From assembly GCF_051622035.1 (NCBI RefSeq), contig NC_135355.1:29358986-29422985 (forward strand): a stretch of DNA of 64,000 nt. The letters run 5' to 3'. The stretch comes from Arctopsyche grandis (Eukaryota; Arthropoda; Insecta; Trichoptera; Hydropsychidae). The position numbers were made by a program, and so were the translations under genes. The notes below the pieces were generated by a model. The model was not told the DNA's origin. It was given only the letters and a program-made list of their open reading frames with translations, and made no database searches. Shown piece after piece: positions 23,270-34,973 of this stretch (positions within the stretch are counted from its first letter, which is position 1; the number at the start of each line of letters is the position of its first letter).

Positions 23270-25166
23270 ATGCAGTATCTGCAATTAATGCTATTATTAA
23301 CATGGGGTGTAAGAGTTTTAAACGGGGTACGACCCACTGTACATTTTCAAGGGGCACCGCTCATTATATATCAAGGAATATTTTCTATTGTAAAACTTCA
23401 ATCAAATCCTCCTTTTAATCATCTGCCTTTTTCTTCGTCTATTTCCTGCAAAGACGAAAATAATAAAGAAGTCGACTGGTGAGGATCCTTTCATTGCATA
23501 TTGAAATATTGTTGTACAAAATTATCATTAAAACTCAATTAACCATTTATCAGGTTTTATATTTACAAATTACCTAAAAATAAATTCAGTCAAAATCCAC
23601 TCGTCAAAGCAGGCTTAGCGTACATGTATGTCACTCCGGAAACTGTGAAAAATGGCTGGAAACTGTCAGAAAAGTCTATCAATGATACAGACTCAATTCC
23701 CGAACTAACTTTAAGAGATTTAAAGGTAAAACGAGTTGTCATATAAATATATCGTGTATTATATCATATCAATTATGACGTTTTCAGTATTCAGACGATC
23801 GAGTTTTGTTAATTTACAATGATCAGCCGCCTATTTATAACAACACAAACAAGTCGACACATTTTAATAATGATCCACCCGATATCTCTAGCATGCCCAG
23901 AAAATTGAAGAAAAAACCAAAAGATGCACACGGCGGTCATACTAAAGGGATAGTGTTAGCTGACAAAGATTCCGGATTTTGGTTGATTCACTCGGTACCT
24001 AAATTTCCAGAAAGAGGTAACATTTCTTCATAATAGCACGCATGTAGATATGTAATAGCTTCTTAATTTATGATTCGAATAATTCAAAATTAATTAATGA
24101 TATAAATTATGCCATCAGGTATAAAAAATTAAACAATGGAAAAAGTCCAACTAAACAATGAAACATTTGAATATACTATTTCGTAATTTAAATAGATCAT
24201 ATTTAAGTATATAAATATGTATGAACATACAAAATTCTTGATTGTCATTGTTATTACTTACAGATCTGACAAATACTAATGATGAGAGATTATATTCATA
24301 TCCTTCGTCTGCTACTGTATACGGACAAAGCTTTTTATGTATGTCGGTAGCAAGCGAAATGATGGATACAATCGGTGTCCAGCTCAGCTATAATGAACCT
24401 AGAATAATAGCATCTCACATTCCTGACAAGTTACAGAATCAATTTAGTAAACTCGTCGATGTTGTCAACAATAAGACGGTTACATCATCTCCCTGGTAGT
24501 GAAGATTTATTTATTTCTTTCCTATAATGATTGCAAATGTTTAATTTTGTAAATTTTCAGGGCTCGTGTCGCCAAAATAAGTACAAAGAATGGAACGACT
24601 TTTAAATCATTTGCAAAGAGTGCCAATTTCAAGGACGATATATACTCTGGTTTAATAGCTCAATATTTAAAATCAGATTTGTTAACTGAGACTTGGATAA
24701 ATGGGCCTAATGTGTTAAAGTCCAATTGTTCTTTTAAATATAAGTGAGATAATAAATTCGTAGTTATATATTGGTATGCAGTTGCATATTTATTAATGAC
24801 ACATTATTTCAGGGTAAATAATATAATAAAAATTGGATTTCCTGATAAGAGCATAGCATTTTCTTCACATAAAGATCATTCCAAATGGGCTGTGTCAGTT
24901 CCACAAAGTTTAGACCGTTATCAAAGCTCTGCAGATGACGATTATTGGGTTTGCGTCGGTGATATAAATAGAGCTGTATGTTTTTGTTTGATAATTATTT
25001 ATATTTTTTATAGTATGTATTTTCAAAAACTATTTTTTTGCAGCATAAGCAAGAAGAACGTGGTGGTGGATCTGTCTGTATCGAAAATAAAGATATTTGG
25101 AAGTTATACAGCGATGCGATCAATGATATCGAGCCTTGTGATATGAAGATTGTCATTGACGGTTAA
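23270..25166 (+). CDS. Deoxyribonuclease II (acid DNase), 7 exons
   Basis: Exons 23270-23478, 23554-23725, 23788-24016, 24264-24495, 24561-24743, 24813-24975 and 25044-25166 are separated by short introns with GT/AG borders. They give 1311 nt in frame (436 residues plus stop). The family cleaves double-stranded DNA at acid pH without metal ions in lysosomes or the gut lumen. The N-terminus [19 protein letters not shown] looks like a signal peptide, and the ATG at 23270 is the only in-frame start before it. The two catalytic motifs are present: HTKG at residues 178-181 (His178), and DHSKWAVS with His364 and Lys366, corresponding to the two histidines and lysine of animal DNase [11 protein letters not shown] followed by ERGGG and Cys matches the conserved C-terminal block. 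At 436 residues it is longer than mammalian DNase II (about 360); the Lys-rich stretch near residues 162-175 may be part of the extra length. The SDR gene converges on it from the right, about 950 bp away. Confidence 0.95.
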
Positions 25167-26119
25167 TGATATTATGTACTTTTTCTCAATGATTTGTTTT
25201 CAATTCAATCAATCAAATATTTGTATGTATTATATAATCATATTCAGAGTCATTATTTTATGAATAAGATTTAAATCAAGTATTATTTTAATTTTATACT
25301 ACCTGATCTCAAATTTTGAATCTCCTTTTCGATAAATGCAATTTTTCATTACATCAAATGTGTTGTTTACTATATGTATGTATAATGTGAATTTTTTGAT
25401 GATTGTATTTTTTTATACAGTAAAAGTATTAACTTTATATTATTTTTTTATTATAAGATCAATATACAAATTTTCATGAACATAAAAAAAACTTTTACAT
25501 TTTACATATACGTACAAAAATTTCATACGATTTGTATGAATAAATATGCAATGCAAATAATCAAAAGTTTTTCCTTTTTTATTCATATTACTTCGTGTTA
25601 TTATATAATAAGATGTATATTTACAAAAATGAAATTTACAGACTTTCACCATTTTATAATAATAAGAGGTGTTATGGCCAAATCAAGTGAGCATAATATA
25701 ATAATCATAATAACAATGTACAAAATTATATAACAAAATAAACTATAATACATTACACAATTAATAAGTGATATTTTTATGATGAGTATTTACAATGAAC
25801 GGAGAACAGAAGACATAAATTTTTATCTAGATACATAGTAGCAATTCTCAAACTCGTTAATGAATGAGATATGGCGTTGTAAAGTATTTAAAAATATTTT
25901 ACAATATCAGAATCTCTCAAAACAGCTATTCGATGAAAATATAATAAATTACTTCGATGTATGTGTACATATATATGAGAGGCTGTGTATGTACATGCTA
26001 AAAAAAGCATAAGATGTAAAGCAAATCAATATTTAAATGAATGAATACAAACTAATACTAAAGAGCTTGTATTCATCTACATAAGTATTTCCGTTCATAT
26101 TTATGTATATAAAATAATA
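25167..26119. other. Convergent 3' region between DNase II and SDR genes
   Basis: AT-rich, no ORF of note. AATAAA occurs at 25737-25742 on the plus strand, rather far from the DNase II stop; no unique poly(A) site could be chosen. Confidence 0.5.
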
Positions 26120-29100
26120 TCAATTTTTCAAAGATCTCAATGATGGAATCCTCCTAAACCAAGAATCTGGTTTGTGGGTAAGTTCATACGAGTTGCTCGG
26201 ATTCGAAATGGATAGAGCTTCTTCGATGGTCTTCAATGCTGATGGATATAAAACACATGTTGAATATTCCATCGTTTCTGATATAGGCACCGAACATTCG
26301 GAAGACGTCGTCGATGTTGGAGTATCGGGCCTAAAAAATGATATAATACTATATGAATAGAACTATTCGTTGAAATACAAATGGCATTGTTGTATTATTT
26401 TTGAATATCAGTATATATTTGAACCTAGTTCCTGTTTCTTTTGGAGCTGAGAAGAGCGTGTCCGTAGACAAACCAGTAGGTTGTAAAGTAACGACATGTA
26501 TTCCATACGGTTTCAATTCGAGACGCAGAGCTTGACTGGCACCTTCAACTGCCCAACGAGTTGCTGCATAACATACTTGTTCTTCGCCGCTTGCATCATT
26601 AGACGATCCTGTTCAAAAATAAATTGATGTTAATAATCTCATGCAAGTGTTAAGTTGAGCATGATGCATTTAAAACCGTACCGATATTAATGAACCGTCC
26701 TTTAGCGCTGGCCAATAATCCTAGGAAAGTACGGGCTACTCTCAGGACACCCATAACGTTGGTGCGGAGCATAGCTTCCCATTGGGCTGGATCTTGCTGC
26801 TGAAGTCGACCCACATGGACAACGCCGGCCGTGTTTATCACTGCCCATAGTCCTTCAAATTGAAAATACGTAATTTTAATATAGATTTTGATTTACATAG
26901 ATTGAAAATATACAATAATCTTATATATAAAAAATAAAAACTGTTCGTTGTGTGTGTAATTCCTTTCCAATTGCCCGTCGTTAAGAGGGCTGTACACCCG
27001 AAACCTTAATTTTGTTGCCATTCCTTTCTTCGGTATATATATTGAGTGAATGCGACAGTTGAGCTTCGACCAGATAAAACGTATTTTAAATTGACAAAAT
27101 CGAGGTTTCGTATTCTCCTATTTTCTCCTCCGAAATTGGACCAATTTTAAAAAAAATTTCATCATCGGTATGAGAAAGATATTTTCTGTGCTACAATACG
27201 CGTATTTTTTTTTAAATCGAACGTTAAATAAGCACGCTGGACTCTTTTCGTGGGTGTAAAAATGAGGCGATTTTATTGATGTTTGGCGGCTCCTAGCTCC
27301 TATAAAAAAATAACTAATCAAAAAAATAAAACGATAGATGCAACCCAATGGTGGATATCCATAGCATATTAAAAAATAATTTCTTTAGTTCCATAATTGA
27401 GGAGGAGAGAAGTCTAATACGTTTGTATGGACAAGACGTTGGTGTCCAGCCCTCTTAAGTATTCAAATAATTTGATAAAAACAAATGAATGTTTACTCTC
27501 AGATTGACCATTATGTTATTTTATTATTTTATATCATATTGAGTCATAGCGACAGCGTAATCTCAAATCGTTGCTATGACCAAAAAATCAAAATATAATG
27601 AATGCAAATAATATACAAACACATAAGTACATTATATACATGAATATATGTATGTCCATATATACAGATAAAATTATGCAATACCGATAAAAATATAAAT
27701 ATACCAGGGCTGCGGAGTTGTAGCATTTCAAGCGAGTTGACATGGACTCCTTTTTTTTACTAACCTCTTCTTATTTAATATTTTGTTTAATTAATAGTAT
27801 AACAGAATGTGTGAACTAGACTCTAGATTAGGCATCGCAAACGTTTTTTTTGCTGCGGGTCAAAATCAACCAAAATGCGAATATTAACACTTTACTGTCC
27901 GCTCACGCGTATATGCGTGAATAAAAACTTTGCGTAAACGTCCGCTCACGCGTATATGCGTATACGCGTATATCGTGTTAAAAGTCTTTTTTTCATATAT
28001 ATAAAAATTAATAGACAAATACTCTTAAAAAAATTTAATAGACAATTTCTCGCACATTTTCAATATTGTGTAGTTATTTTTTTTTATAGTCATTCGTTAA
28101 AATCATCATAATGGTTTTGGAATAACGCCTCGAATACTAACCTTTCCAAGCTCCAAGTAATACAAAATAAATCCCTAAAAATAATTTATAATACACCCAT
28201 ATATACTTACTTCTAAATTCTATGACAGAATCACTAATAACCATACTAACACACTTGTGAAGAGTTTCGGTGATTACAACAAAATGTCTATACCCTTCAG
28301 GTATAAACACAGATTACCTAAACACAATCTGCTTTAGGTCATCGACTTTAGGGAGTCTTTAATTAATATTATGTATTAGATGTATTGTGACCATTTATAA
28401 GGATTGTAAATAGGTTTTTGAGCTCTTTTTCCTATTATGCTGTAGATTAACATTAGAATAATATGATTACTAACTAAATTAAATTAAATTGTGAAATAAA
28501 AAATGATCAGTAGATCAGTAGCTATTAAAATAGACATAAGATGTACTGTGAACATAATTTAGTAATAATAATAAGCATTTAAAAATCAAAATCAATTAAA
28601 ATGGTTCATTATTTCGTTAAAATAAAAGTCTTAAAAACCATTGCTTATCATTGAGTTCGAGATCATTTTTATCGATTTCATTAATAAGTATTTGTATGTC
28701 ATCAAAGCACTCTATAAATCTATTAAGAACTTTGTTTAGACTTAACCATCGTATTTCGGCATGTAACAGTAAATTTTCATATTTAGATTCAATTTCTTTC
28801 AAAAAAAGCTTTGAATCAACTGAGTGTGGTAAATCGTGCTGCTATTTTATTTAGGATCTTGATAACCTTTTTCATTACAACTTCAATTTGTTTCGTCGAT
28901 GCCTTTAGAGAGCAAATTATTTTTGAAATGAGAAATGATCTGCTCTAGAGTCTCCGTCGACTTCTACTATTCGAATATCGAATAGTAAATCAAGAGCTAT
29001 TCGAATATATTCGAAAATTAAAAAAAAGGTAATTACATATGTACTAAATATAAATTACATTATATTTATATATGTAATATGTATCAATTAATACATAATT

Positions 29101-30974
29101 TTAAGAAAATTAAAAAAATATAAAACTAAAATACACACATAAAATATAAGCTAAAAATTTATAAACTCCTGCTGTTAAAGATGTACGATTTTTGCTTAAT
29201 TCTTTGATTGCGGTTTCAACGGGAATATGAACATCAATTAAAATTTTCAAAATATCAATTTAATTCTTCGAAACAGTATTGAAATTATATTCTTTTGGTG
29301 CTATGTTTACACTTTCTTAAACTTGAATAAATCGTCTTATCATAGTTGCCATTTAATTCCACCTCGTTTTTACATCCAATAATAATTTCAATTTTTTATT
29401 TTATTTTTTCATTATGATTTCTTGTAAAAATGTATATTTCGCTGTTGGCTTCTTAAATATTCTTATTATTTTTTCTAAAATTTCTTGGAGATTACTATCG
29501 ATCGAAAAGTGATTTTCTTCAAACATTTCTGTATTTAAAAAATAAAAATCCGTTTTTTCACATGTAGACATTTCATCTTCCTCATTATCTTCATTTTCAT
29601 CACAATTATCCCCATTGCATATTTAGTTTTCTTTATAATCGTCGGCTTCTTTTCATATTGATTTTGTGTATTTATTTTATAAAAAATATATACACGAATA
29701 ATATTCGAATAGTTGATGAAACATTCGAAAAACGAATGGCTGAAAAATCAGAAGAATAATTCGAATACTCGAATATTCGAATATTCAATTGCGATCCCTT
29801 AATTACACATACACTATGAATCTTTTTACTTTTGATTTATACCTATTTATAATTACCAATAATTCAATAAATTGGGTTACATGTCAAAATTTTAGTGATT
29901 TTTTAAATTCCCTTAATTTTTTATATTTTGAAAATCGCTATTATTTTAATTACTTACAATTTTATATAGAACAGAAAAGTCGATTTTACTAAAATCGTTC
30001 AAGTGGGAGTTGGTAAATTTTGAAGCGATTCCACAGCCCTGAAATATATCGATATAAATAATGTATCGAGCGAAGCCGGGTGGAAACATTGAAAAATAAA
30101 AAAAAATTCTCCCCGGCGGGGAATCGAACCCCGGTCTCCCGCGTGACAGGCGGGGATACTGACCACTATACTACCGAGGACTGCGACGTTGAGTTTCAAA
30201 ATTTTCGTTTTTAAATAGTTTAAAATAAATGCTCGAATAAAAATATTAAATATTTTGAAATTATTATTCAATGAATTCAAAATATAGATTACTTTAAAAT
30301 AGCTCCAATTTCTATGCGAATTAATTTTAATATTAAAGTTTCCAACCGTTAAATTACTACATCTATGTAAAATTTTAAAAACATTTATATGACCAAACTA
30401 AAAGTCAGTATATGACGAAATTTCGCAAGGATATTCATCGTAAAAAGCTCTAATCCAAAATAAATACGGATTACAATAACATAATATTCAATAAAATATT
30501 TCGTCTTTAATTCGCATTAAAAAAAATGAACTTTCTTGATAAATTAATTTATTTAATTCGCAGGACTTTTAATTTACACTATACAAAATTAGTTTTATTA
30601 TGTCTCAAATTAATTGAATTAACGTTGATTCATATCAACCGAATATAATTGAATAAAATACAGTTTTCGACGTTAAATCTAATCTAATCCTTTCATAAGG
30701 AAAGCTCTACCAATTTAATGGAAGCTCATGTAATTCGAACGAGTCCTGGAATTCGAGATACAATGATTTTCAGAATTCGCTTTATAGTCTTAGTTACTGT
30801 ATTGTGTGAGAATTTTAATACTGTTTTTGGTACGAGAAAGGAGCAATTTAGGGAATAAAAATGTAAAAAAGGACTGCACTGCCCGGGAATCGAACCCGGG
30901 TCGCAAGAATGGGAATCTTGCATGATACCACTACACCAGCAGTGCGGCGACCCGAATTTACTCCAATTTAGTAC

Positions 30975-31005
<31 letters not shown>

Positions 31006-31156
31006 TGTATATATACCGCAAGGAAGATGGGTGAACGAAATTAGGAAAATGTGCGGAATGATATGGTTGAGTGTTGCGCCAAACAGAGACGAGTGGAAGC
31101 GTGTTGGAGAGGCCTTCATCCAGCAGTGGATGGCGAATGGCTGTAAATGATGATGA

Positions 31157-31243
<87 letters not shown>

Positions 31244-33271
31244 AAACCTATTAGAACTAATCAATAGTAAGAAAGCTCTGGCTTTGAACAGTTTGTAGTA
31301 TAAAATGAAAGCTGTTTGAAAAATATTGTACAAATTTGGAACATCGATGCTTAAGTACACAAATATGGACCATATTATCATAATAAAAAATAAAAAAGCT
31401 TTTTAACGATCTTCATTTGCATATTCATATGAACGGAATTTAGTTTTTCATACAATACATATAAAATTTGCAACCAGAACGCCAAATTGTCGATTTTTAT
31501 AGAACAACTATTAATGAAAATCCAAATTAAATGAAAAAGTTTTGCCTTATTTTCCCAGTATTGCTTTTTATTAATGTGTATTCTTATTTCAAATTACCGT
31601 AAGATGTAAGCACTCGTAATCGTCAATTTATCACGGTGATGAGATTGAACCATTCCTGACATTTTTTAGCAGGAATAAATAGTAATATTTTGCTATTCTA
31701 ACTTACCATTTTCACCAGCTGGTAAATGTTTAGTGACTTCGCCGGCTGCTTCGTGGAGTATATCTTCACGAGTCACATCCAGTTCCATCGGCACCAATAA
31801 AGATCCTTCCCTTCTGGATGCCCATCCTCGAGCTAGCCTTCCAGCTAGCGAATCCTCACCAGCTCTTAATCCAGCGAATACTCGATATCCTTTTTCAGCC
31901 AGGTGAATGGCAATCTAAATAGAATATCAAAATTCAAAATGAGTTTTAATTCCAAATACAATGTACTCTCGATTATCCGTGCTAATGCTCGGGATTACGG
32001 AACTGGATAATTGAAAAACACGAATGATCCGAAGTATCAATTTTTTATATCGTTTCTATTGTTATTGACAACAGAATCAATGTAATCAATCACTCAGGAA
32101 TTGAAAACCCGGATCATTTGAATCGCGATCAAACTACATGTTTCATTGACGTTTTCCCGATCAACATTTTTAAAGCATCTTAAATTTTCCGTTAATCTGT
32201 ATATTTCAGATATATCACTTGCTTCGATGTCTTCACAATTCGATAACTCTATTTTAACGCTTAGAAGAATCTTTCTCCATGATTAAACCAGTGTTATTGG
32301 TTTTACTTTCAATCAAGATTTTGTTATTCTGTGTCCAATATACTCATTTTTTTTTCTCGAAATTGATCAAGTCATCATCTTGCTCAGCAAGATTTTTGAG
32401 ATAATCACGGTGAAGCTGTTTCATTGATCAGATGACATTGAATAGGTTGAATTAGACTATTATAAGACCGTCGTTCGTTTTTAATTTGGTTTCATTCGGA
32501 TGAAAAGGAGCATTATCTATTAACAATATTGCTTTCTGTGGCAACCCTTTACTATTAAAAAAATATCTCTCACTTCAGAAACCCATTTAGTTGTGAACCA
32601 ATTTTCGAAGATCTCTCTATCCATGCTCCTTTTTGTTTATAATCATCAACAGGAAGATTTCTTATTTCTTCCCCTTAAATGATTTAGGTTTTGTTGCTTT
32701 ACTAAATCTGAATCTAAATATTCGTATGACATTTTCACACTCTTTCGTTTAGAAGGACATCCAGTGCATAATTTCTGGTGAACGATTAAGATCTAATACT
32801 TTTGCGCGTCTGTAAGAGATTATAATTTTATGCAAAACACAATTAAATAGATAACTGAACATACGTAACTAACGAAAACATTCCACTGATCAACGAATGC
32901 TCCAAATCTACCCATAATTACGTATTCTCATTTAACAATAATGAAATTTAAAAAAAAAGTAATTCGTTTAAAGCACGGATAATCCGCGATTCAGTGCACT
33001 TTATAATCTTACTTAAAGTCGTTACTTACACATACGATTGAAACTTTAATTGTCGGAAATTGTGTTTAGGTTTATGATTAAAGTCAATACAAACCTGAAG
33101 TCCTAAAGCGGTATCGGCAGAAGTCACTAAAACAGATTTGGTTAAACCAGGCCCTAGTCTGCCACTGCCACCTGATCGTCCTTTGCATAACAAATATAAA
33201 AGAAGTGCTCCAGCTATTGAACACAAAGCCACCAGCTGCAAAGCCAGTAGCAAACCCGTAGAAGCGTCCAT
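26120..33271 (-). CDS. Short-chain dehydrogenase/reductase, retinol/17-beta-hydroxysteroid dehydrogenase-like, 5 exons, divergent active site
   Basis: Minus-strand exons 33271-33095, 31914-31707, 26852-26682, 26608-26425 and 26330-26120 have GT/AG borders and total 951 nt in frame (316 residues plus TGA). Residues 6-28 form a hydrophobic N-terminal anchor, as in membrane-bound retinol/hydroxysteroid dehydrogenases. The cofactor strand begins VLVT at 47, but the usual TGxxxGxG reads TSADTALG (50-57), losing two glycines. Downstream IAIHLAEKGYRVFAGLR and INTAG (134-138) match the fold, as does the RTNVMGVLRV helix. The active-site segment reads CYAATRWAVEG: Tyr199 is kept, but the YxxxK lysine is Arg203. 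PTGLSTDT follows at the usual spacing. Length fits the family (310-320). Substrate cannot be told, and the substitutions leave open a weak or non-catalytic protein. An AG acceptor at 33303-33304 suggests an upstream non-coding exon. Intron 2 (26853-31706) contains two tRNA genes and several transposons. Confidence 0.88.
26981..27458 (+). mobile_element. TTAA-flanked MITE (family 1), copy 3, in SDR intron 2
   Basis: Complete: TTAAGAGGGCTGTACACC to GGTGTCCAGCCCTCTTAA, 478 bp, 129 bp from exon 3 of the SDR gene. Confidence 0.9.
27890..27980. repeat. Tandem CGCGTATA motif
   Basis: TCCGCTCACGCGTATATGCG occurs twice 44 bp apart, followed by TATACGCGTATA. CpG-rich in an AT-rich setting. Within hAT element B. 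Confidence 0.6.
28125..28580 (+). mobile_element. Second 5'-truncated copy of the Jockey-like family
   Basis: Parallel to the reverse complement of 12385-12910: CCAAGCTCCAAGTAATACAA, then the coding tail with an internal deletion after the CCATATATACTTAC point. The same 3' UTR follows, through TAGATCAGTAGCTATTAAAA and ending near AAAAATCAAAATCA. It lies inside the hAT element 27705-30041, hence is younger than it. Confidence 0.85.
28585..28900 (-). pseudogene. hAT transposase remnant (ZBED5/GTF2IRD2-like)
   Basis: Pieces in more than one frame: VMKKVIKILNKIAARFTTL, then ENLLLHAEIRWLSLNKVLNR and FIECFDDIQILINEI. The LHAEIRWLS block is the hAT target equivalent of LHTEVRWLSRGKVL in domesticated relatives. 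Frameshifted, so not functional. Confidence 0.75.
29160..29620 (-). pseudogene. Second hAT transposase remnant
   Basis: Minus-strand reading includes FLQEIIMKK, then LKLLLDVKTRWN and MATMIRRFIQV, the LDVxTRWNS region of hAT transposases, interrupted by several stops. It is flanked on both sides by TTCGAATA-rich stretches. Different family from the remnant at 28585-28900. Confidence 0.72.
30091..30107 (-). terminator. Pol III terminator of tRNA-Asp
   Basis: On the minus strand a run of eight or more T starts a few bases after the tRNA 3' end, the normal RNA polymerase III stop signal. Confidence 0.75.
30110..30180 (-). tRNA. tRNA-Asp (anticodon GTC)
   Basis: The reverse complement folds as a 71-nt cloverleaf without CCA. 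Acceptor TCCTCGG pairs with CCGGGGA. The anticodon stem CCCGC/GCGGG encloses loop CTGTCAC, giving GTC. The T-arm carries GGTTCGATTCC (B box) and the D-arm TAGTATAGTGG (A box). It lies in the second intron of the SDR gene, on the same strand, and 68 bp beyond the right end of a hAT element. Confidence 0.96.
30865..30870 (-). terminator. Pol III terminator of tRNA-Gly
   Basis: Six consecutive T on the minus strand begin four bases past the discriminator base. Confidence 0.7.
30875..30945 (-). tRNA. tRNA-Gly (anticodon CCC)
   Basis: The reverse complement gives acceptor GCACTGC/GCAGTGC with discriminator A, anticodon stem CAAGA/TCTTG and loop TTCCCAT (anticodon CCC). The T-arm contains GGGTTCGATTCCC. 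It is on the same strand as the tRNA-Asp gene about 0.7 kb away and is also inside intron 2 of the SDR gene. No intron in the tRNA. Confidence 0.95.
30968..31005. repeat. (AT)n microsatellite
   Basis: About 36 bp of alternating AT just left of the short RTE copy; the frames through it are spurious. Confidence 0.9.
31016..31160 (+). mobile_element. Very short 5'-truncated RTE copy inside (TA)n, in SDR intron
   Basis: The last ~145 bp of the RTE, from CCGCAAGGAAGATGGGTG to the TGATGATGATGAT tail, with only a few differences from the intact copy by eye. It is embedded between two (AT)n tracts. Confidence 0.88.
31158..31242. repeat. (AT)n microsatellite
   Basis: About 85 bp of alternating AT continuing directly from the RTE TGATGATGAT tail. 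Confidence 0.92.
31959..33001 (-). mobile_element. pogo/Tigger-type DNA transposon remnant in SDR intron 1
   Basis: Inverted ends share GATTATCCGTGC: CAATGTACTCTCGATTATCC at the left, and GCACGGATAATCCGCGATTC near the right end, with TA next to both. The minus strand between reads as a broken DDE region: FENWFTTKWVSEVRD, KGLPQKAILLIDNAPFHP, then DDGLIIV in shifted frames. The LLIDNAPxHP block is characteristic of Tigger/jerky transposases. Confidence 0.8.
32160..32760 (-). pseudogene. Tigger/jerky-like transposase remnant
   Basis: Degenerate DDE domain with LIDNAPFHPNETKLK and LAEQDDDLINFEKKK. Several stops and frameshifts; no intact ORF over 60 residues. Confidence 0.72.
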
Positions 33272-33301
33272 GTTGTTTGAATTTCTTCAGAAGACACTCA
33301 T

Positions 33302-34457
33302 CCTAAAACAAAACAAAAACTTGTTGAACTAAAAATTGTGCAAAAAGAGCTTCCGTCAAATTACCAAAACCTTGAACTGAACGTGGGTATAATTTGAGTC
33401 ACGGTTAAATGTGAAGCAAGAAAAACAATATGCTCAGAGAAGCAAAAAACAAACATAGCATGGAGAATTCGTTCGTAATTTCGAGACTCGGTACAAAAAA
33501 TATATAAAATATGTTGCATAAATAATTTCGGTTCAGTTTGATTGGATCTGTTAAAATTTGGGTCACACCCCATGATATCATCAGGTCTGGTCTATTGGCC
33601 AAGACCAAAGCCAGGAAGCGACCGAAAGACAAACATTCAGCGGCCATTGTTAAAAATTGGATGCGCATCGTCCCCAATTTATTCTGTGGTGCAAAACACC
33701 ATTATCGACGGATATGGCACAAACTTGATTTCAAAACCAAAAATAAACACCAAAAAATGACATTTAGTCTTTTGACCGCACCTCTTCGGGTCTCCACCTT
33801 CAAATAATCTTGAACTTTTGAGACGAAAGATGATCTCAAATTTGCACGATTGAAAATATTCACTCGAAAACAAGTCAGGTAGGTATATTTTTAGTCAAAA
33901 ATACATTGAAAATATATACATATGTAGATATTGACACAATCCAGACCACACACGAAAAGTGTTCATTTTATTGAGTCAATATTTGTGTGATGACATAAGT
34001 CTGGGCGACACCAAGCAAAGTTAGATCGTAAAATAAAATTTTAGATACCCGTGTATGAATATACATATGTACGAACGAATTTATATATAAATACATACAT
34101 ATACAGAAGGAGATTTTAAGTAAATAAAGCGTCTACTACGAGTAAACTTATCTATATATAGTTTTGTGATTGATGCTCAAAGTTCAGGTCAGATTTTTCC
34201 TCTAGATATGTATGTATGTATGAATATGTATATGTATGTGGAACGGATTAACTCATTATATATATAAAATCATTGAATTGTTGAATTTTGTCTTTTCGAA
34301 TCTATACAATTTTATTGTAAAATTATGTACACATTTTTAAGCGCTATCCTATCCTACAGTGTATCTACATATTTCGTTTTATTAAAAAGTTGATTGTACT
34401 TATCAAAATAAACGCAACCTTAAAATTAGCTTTATTTATTGATTTTCATTTTTTTCG
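33302..34457. other. Upstream region of the SDR gene
   Basis: Probable location of its promoter and 5' non-coding exon (minus strand). Less AT-rich patch 33540-33810 with open frames on both strands, none recognised. Confidence 0.4.
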
Positions 34458-34973
34458 TTAAGAGAGCTGTACACCCGAAATCTTAATTTTGTTGCCGTTC
34501 CTTTCTTCGATATATATATTGAGTGAACGCGACAATATATATCAATATATATTATATATTGAGTAAATGCGACAGTTGCGCTTCCACCAGATAATACGTA
34601 TTTTAAATCGACAAAATCGAGGTTTCGTATTCTCCAATTTTCTCCTCCGAAACTGGACCAATTTTCAAAAAAAATTCATCATCGGTATGAGAAAGATATT
34701 TTCTATGCAACTGTGCACATATATATTTTTTAAATCGACCTTTAAATAAGCACGCTGGACTCTTTTCGTGGATGTAAAAAAGAGGCGATTTTATAGATGT
34801 TTGGCGGCTCCTAGCTCCTATAAAAATAACTAATCAAAAAAATAAAAGCACAAATGCATGCCAATAGTGGATATCCATAGCATATTAAAAATAAGTTCTC
34901 TAGTGCCCTAATTGAGGTAGGGAGAAGTATAGTACGTTTGTATGGACAAGGCGCTGCTGTCCAGCCCTCTTAA
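34458..34973 (+). mobile_element. TTAA-flanked MITE (family 1), copy 4
   Basis: Complete: TTAAGAGAGCTGTACACC to CTGTCCAGCCCTCTTAA, 516 bp, with a duplicated ATATATTGAGT(G/A)AA.GCGACA block in the left arm. Confidence 0.9.

Larger units (their letters stand above)
27705..30041 (-). mobile_element. hAT element B in SDR intron 2
   Basis: Ends CAGGGCTGCGGAGTTG at the left and CGATTCCACAGCCCTG at the right. Flanks AAATATAC (27697-27704) and AAATATAT (30042-30049) agree at 7 of 8 bases. It contains two hAT-type coding remnants on the minus strand and the Jockey-like insertion 28125-28580, so it is an old, broken composite. The inner TTCGAATA-rich segments (28966-29010 and 29695-29790) may mark a second, nested element. 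Confidence 0.82.

Noticed and set aside
30050..30080. GAGCGAAGCCGGGTGGAAAC as a Helitron 3' end
   Set aside because: Resembles the Helitron-like tails at 35980 and 42304 but lacks CTAG and any matching upstream body.
30968..31381. 137-residue open frame rich in Ile-Tyr repeats
   Set aside because: It is a read-through of the (AT)n tracts and the short RTE stub, not a protein gene.
33538..33873. Open frames on both strands upstream of the SDR gene as a separate gene
   Set aside because: No motif, no splice-consistent extension; overlapping frames on both strands suggest chance.
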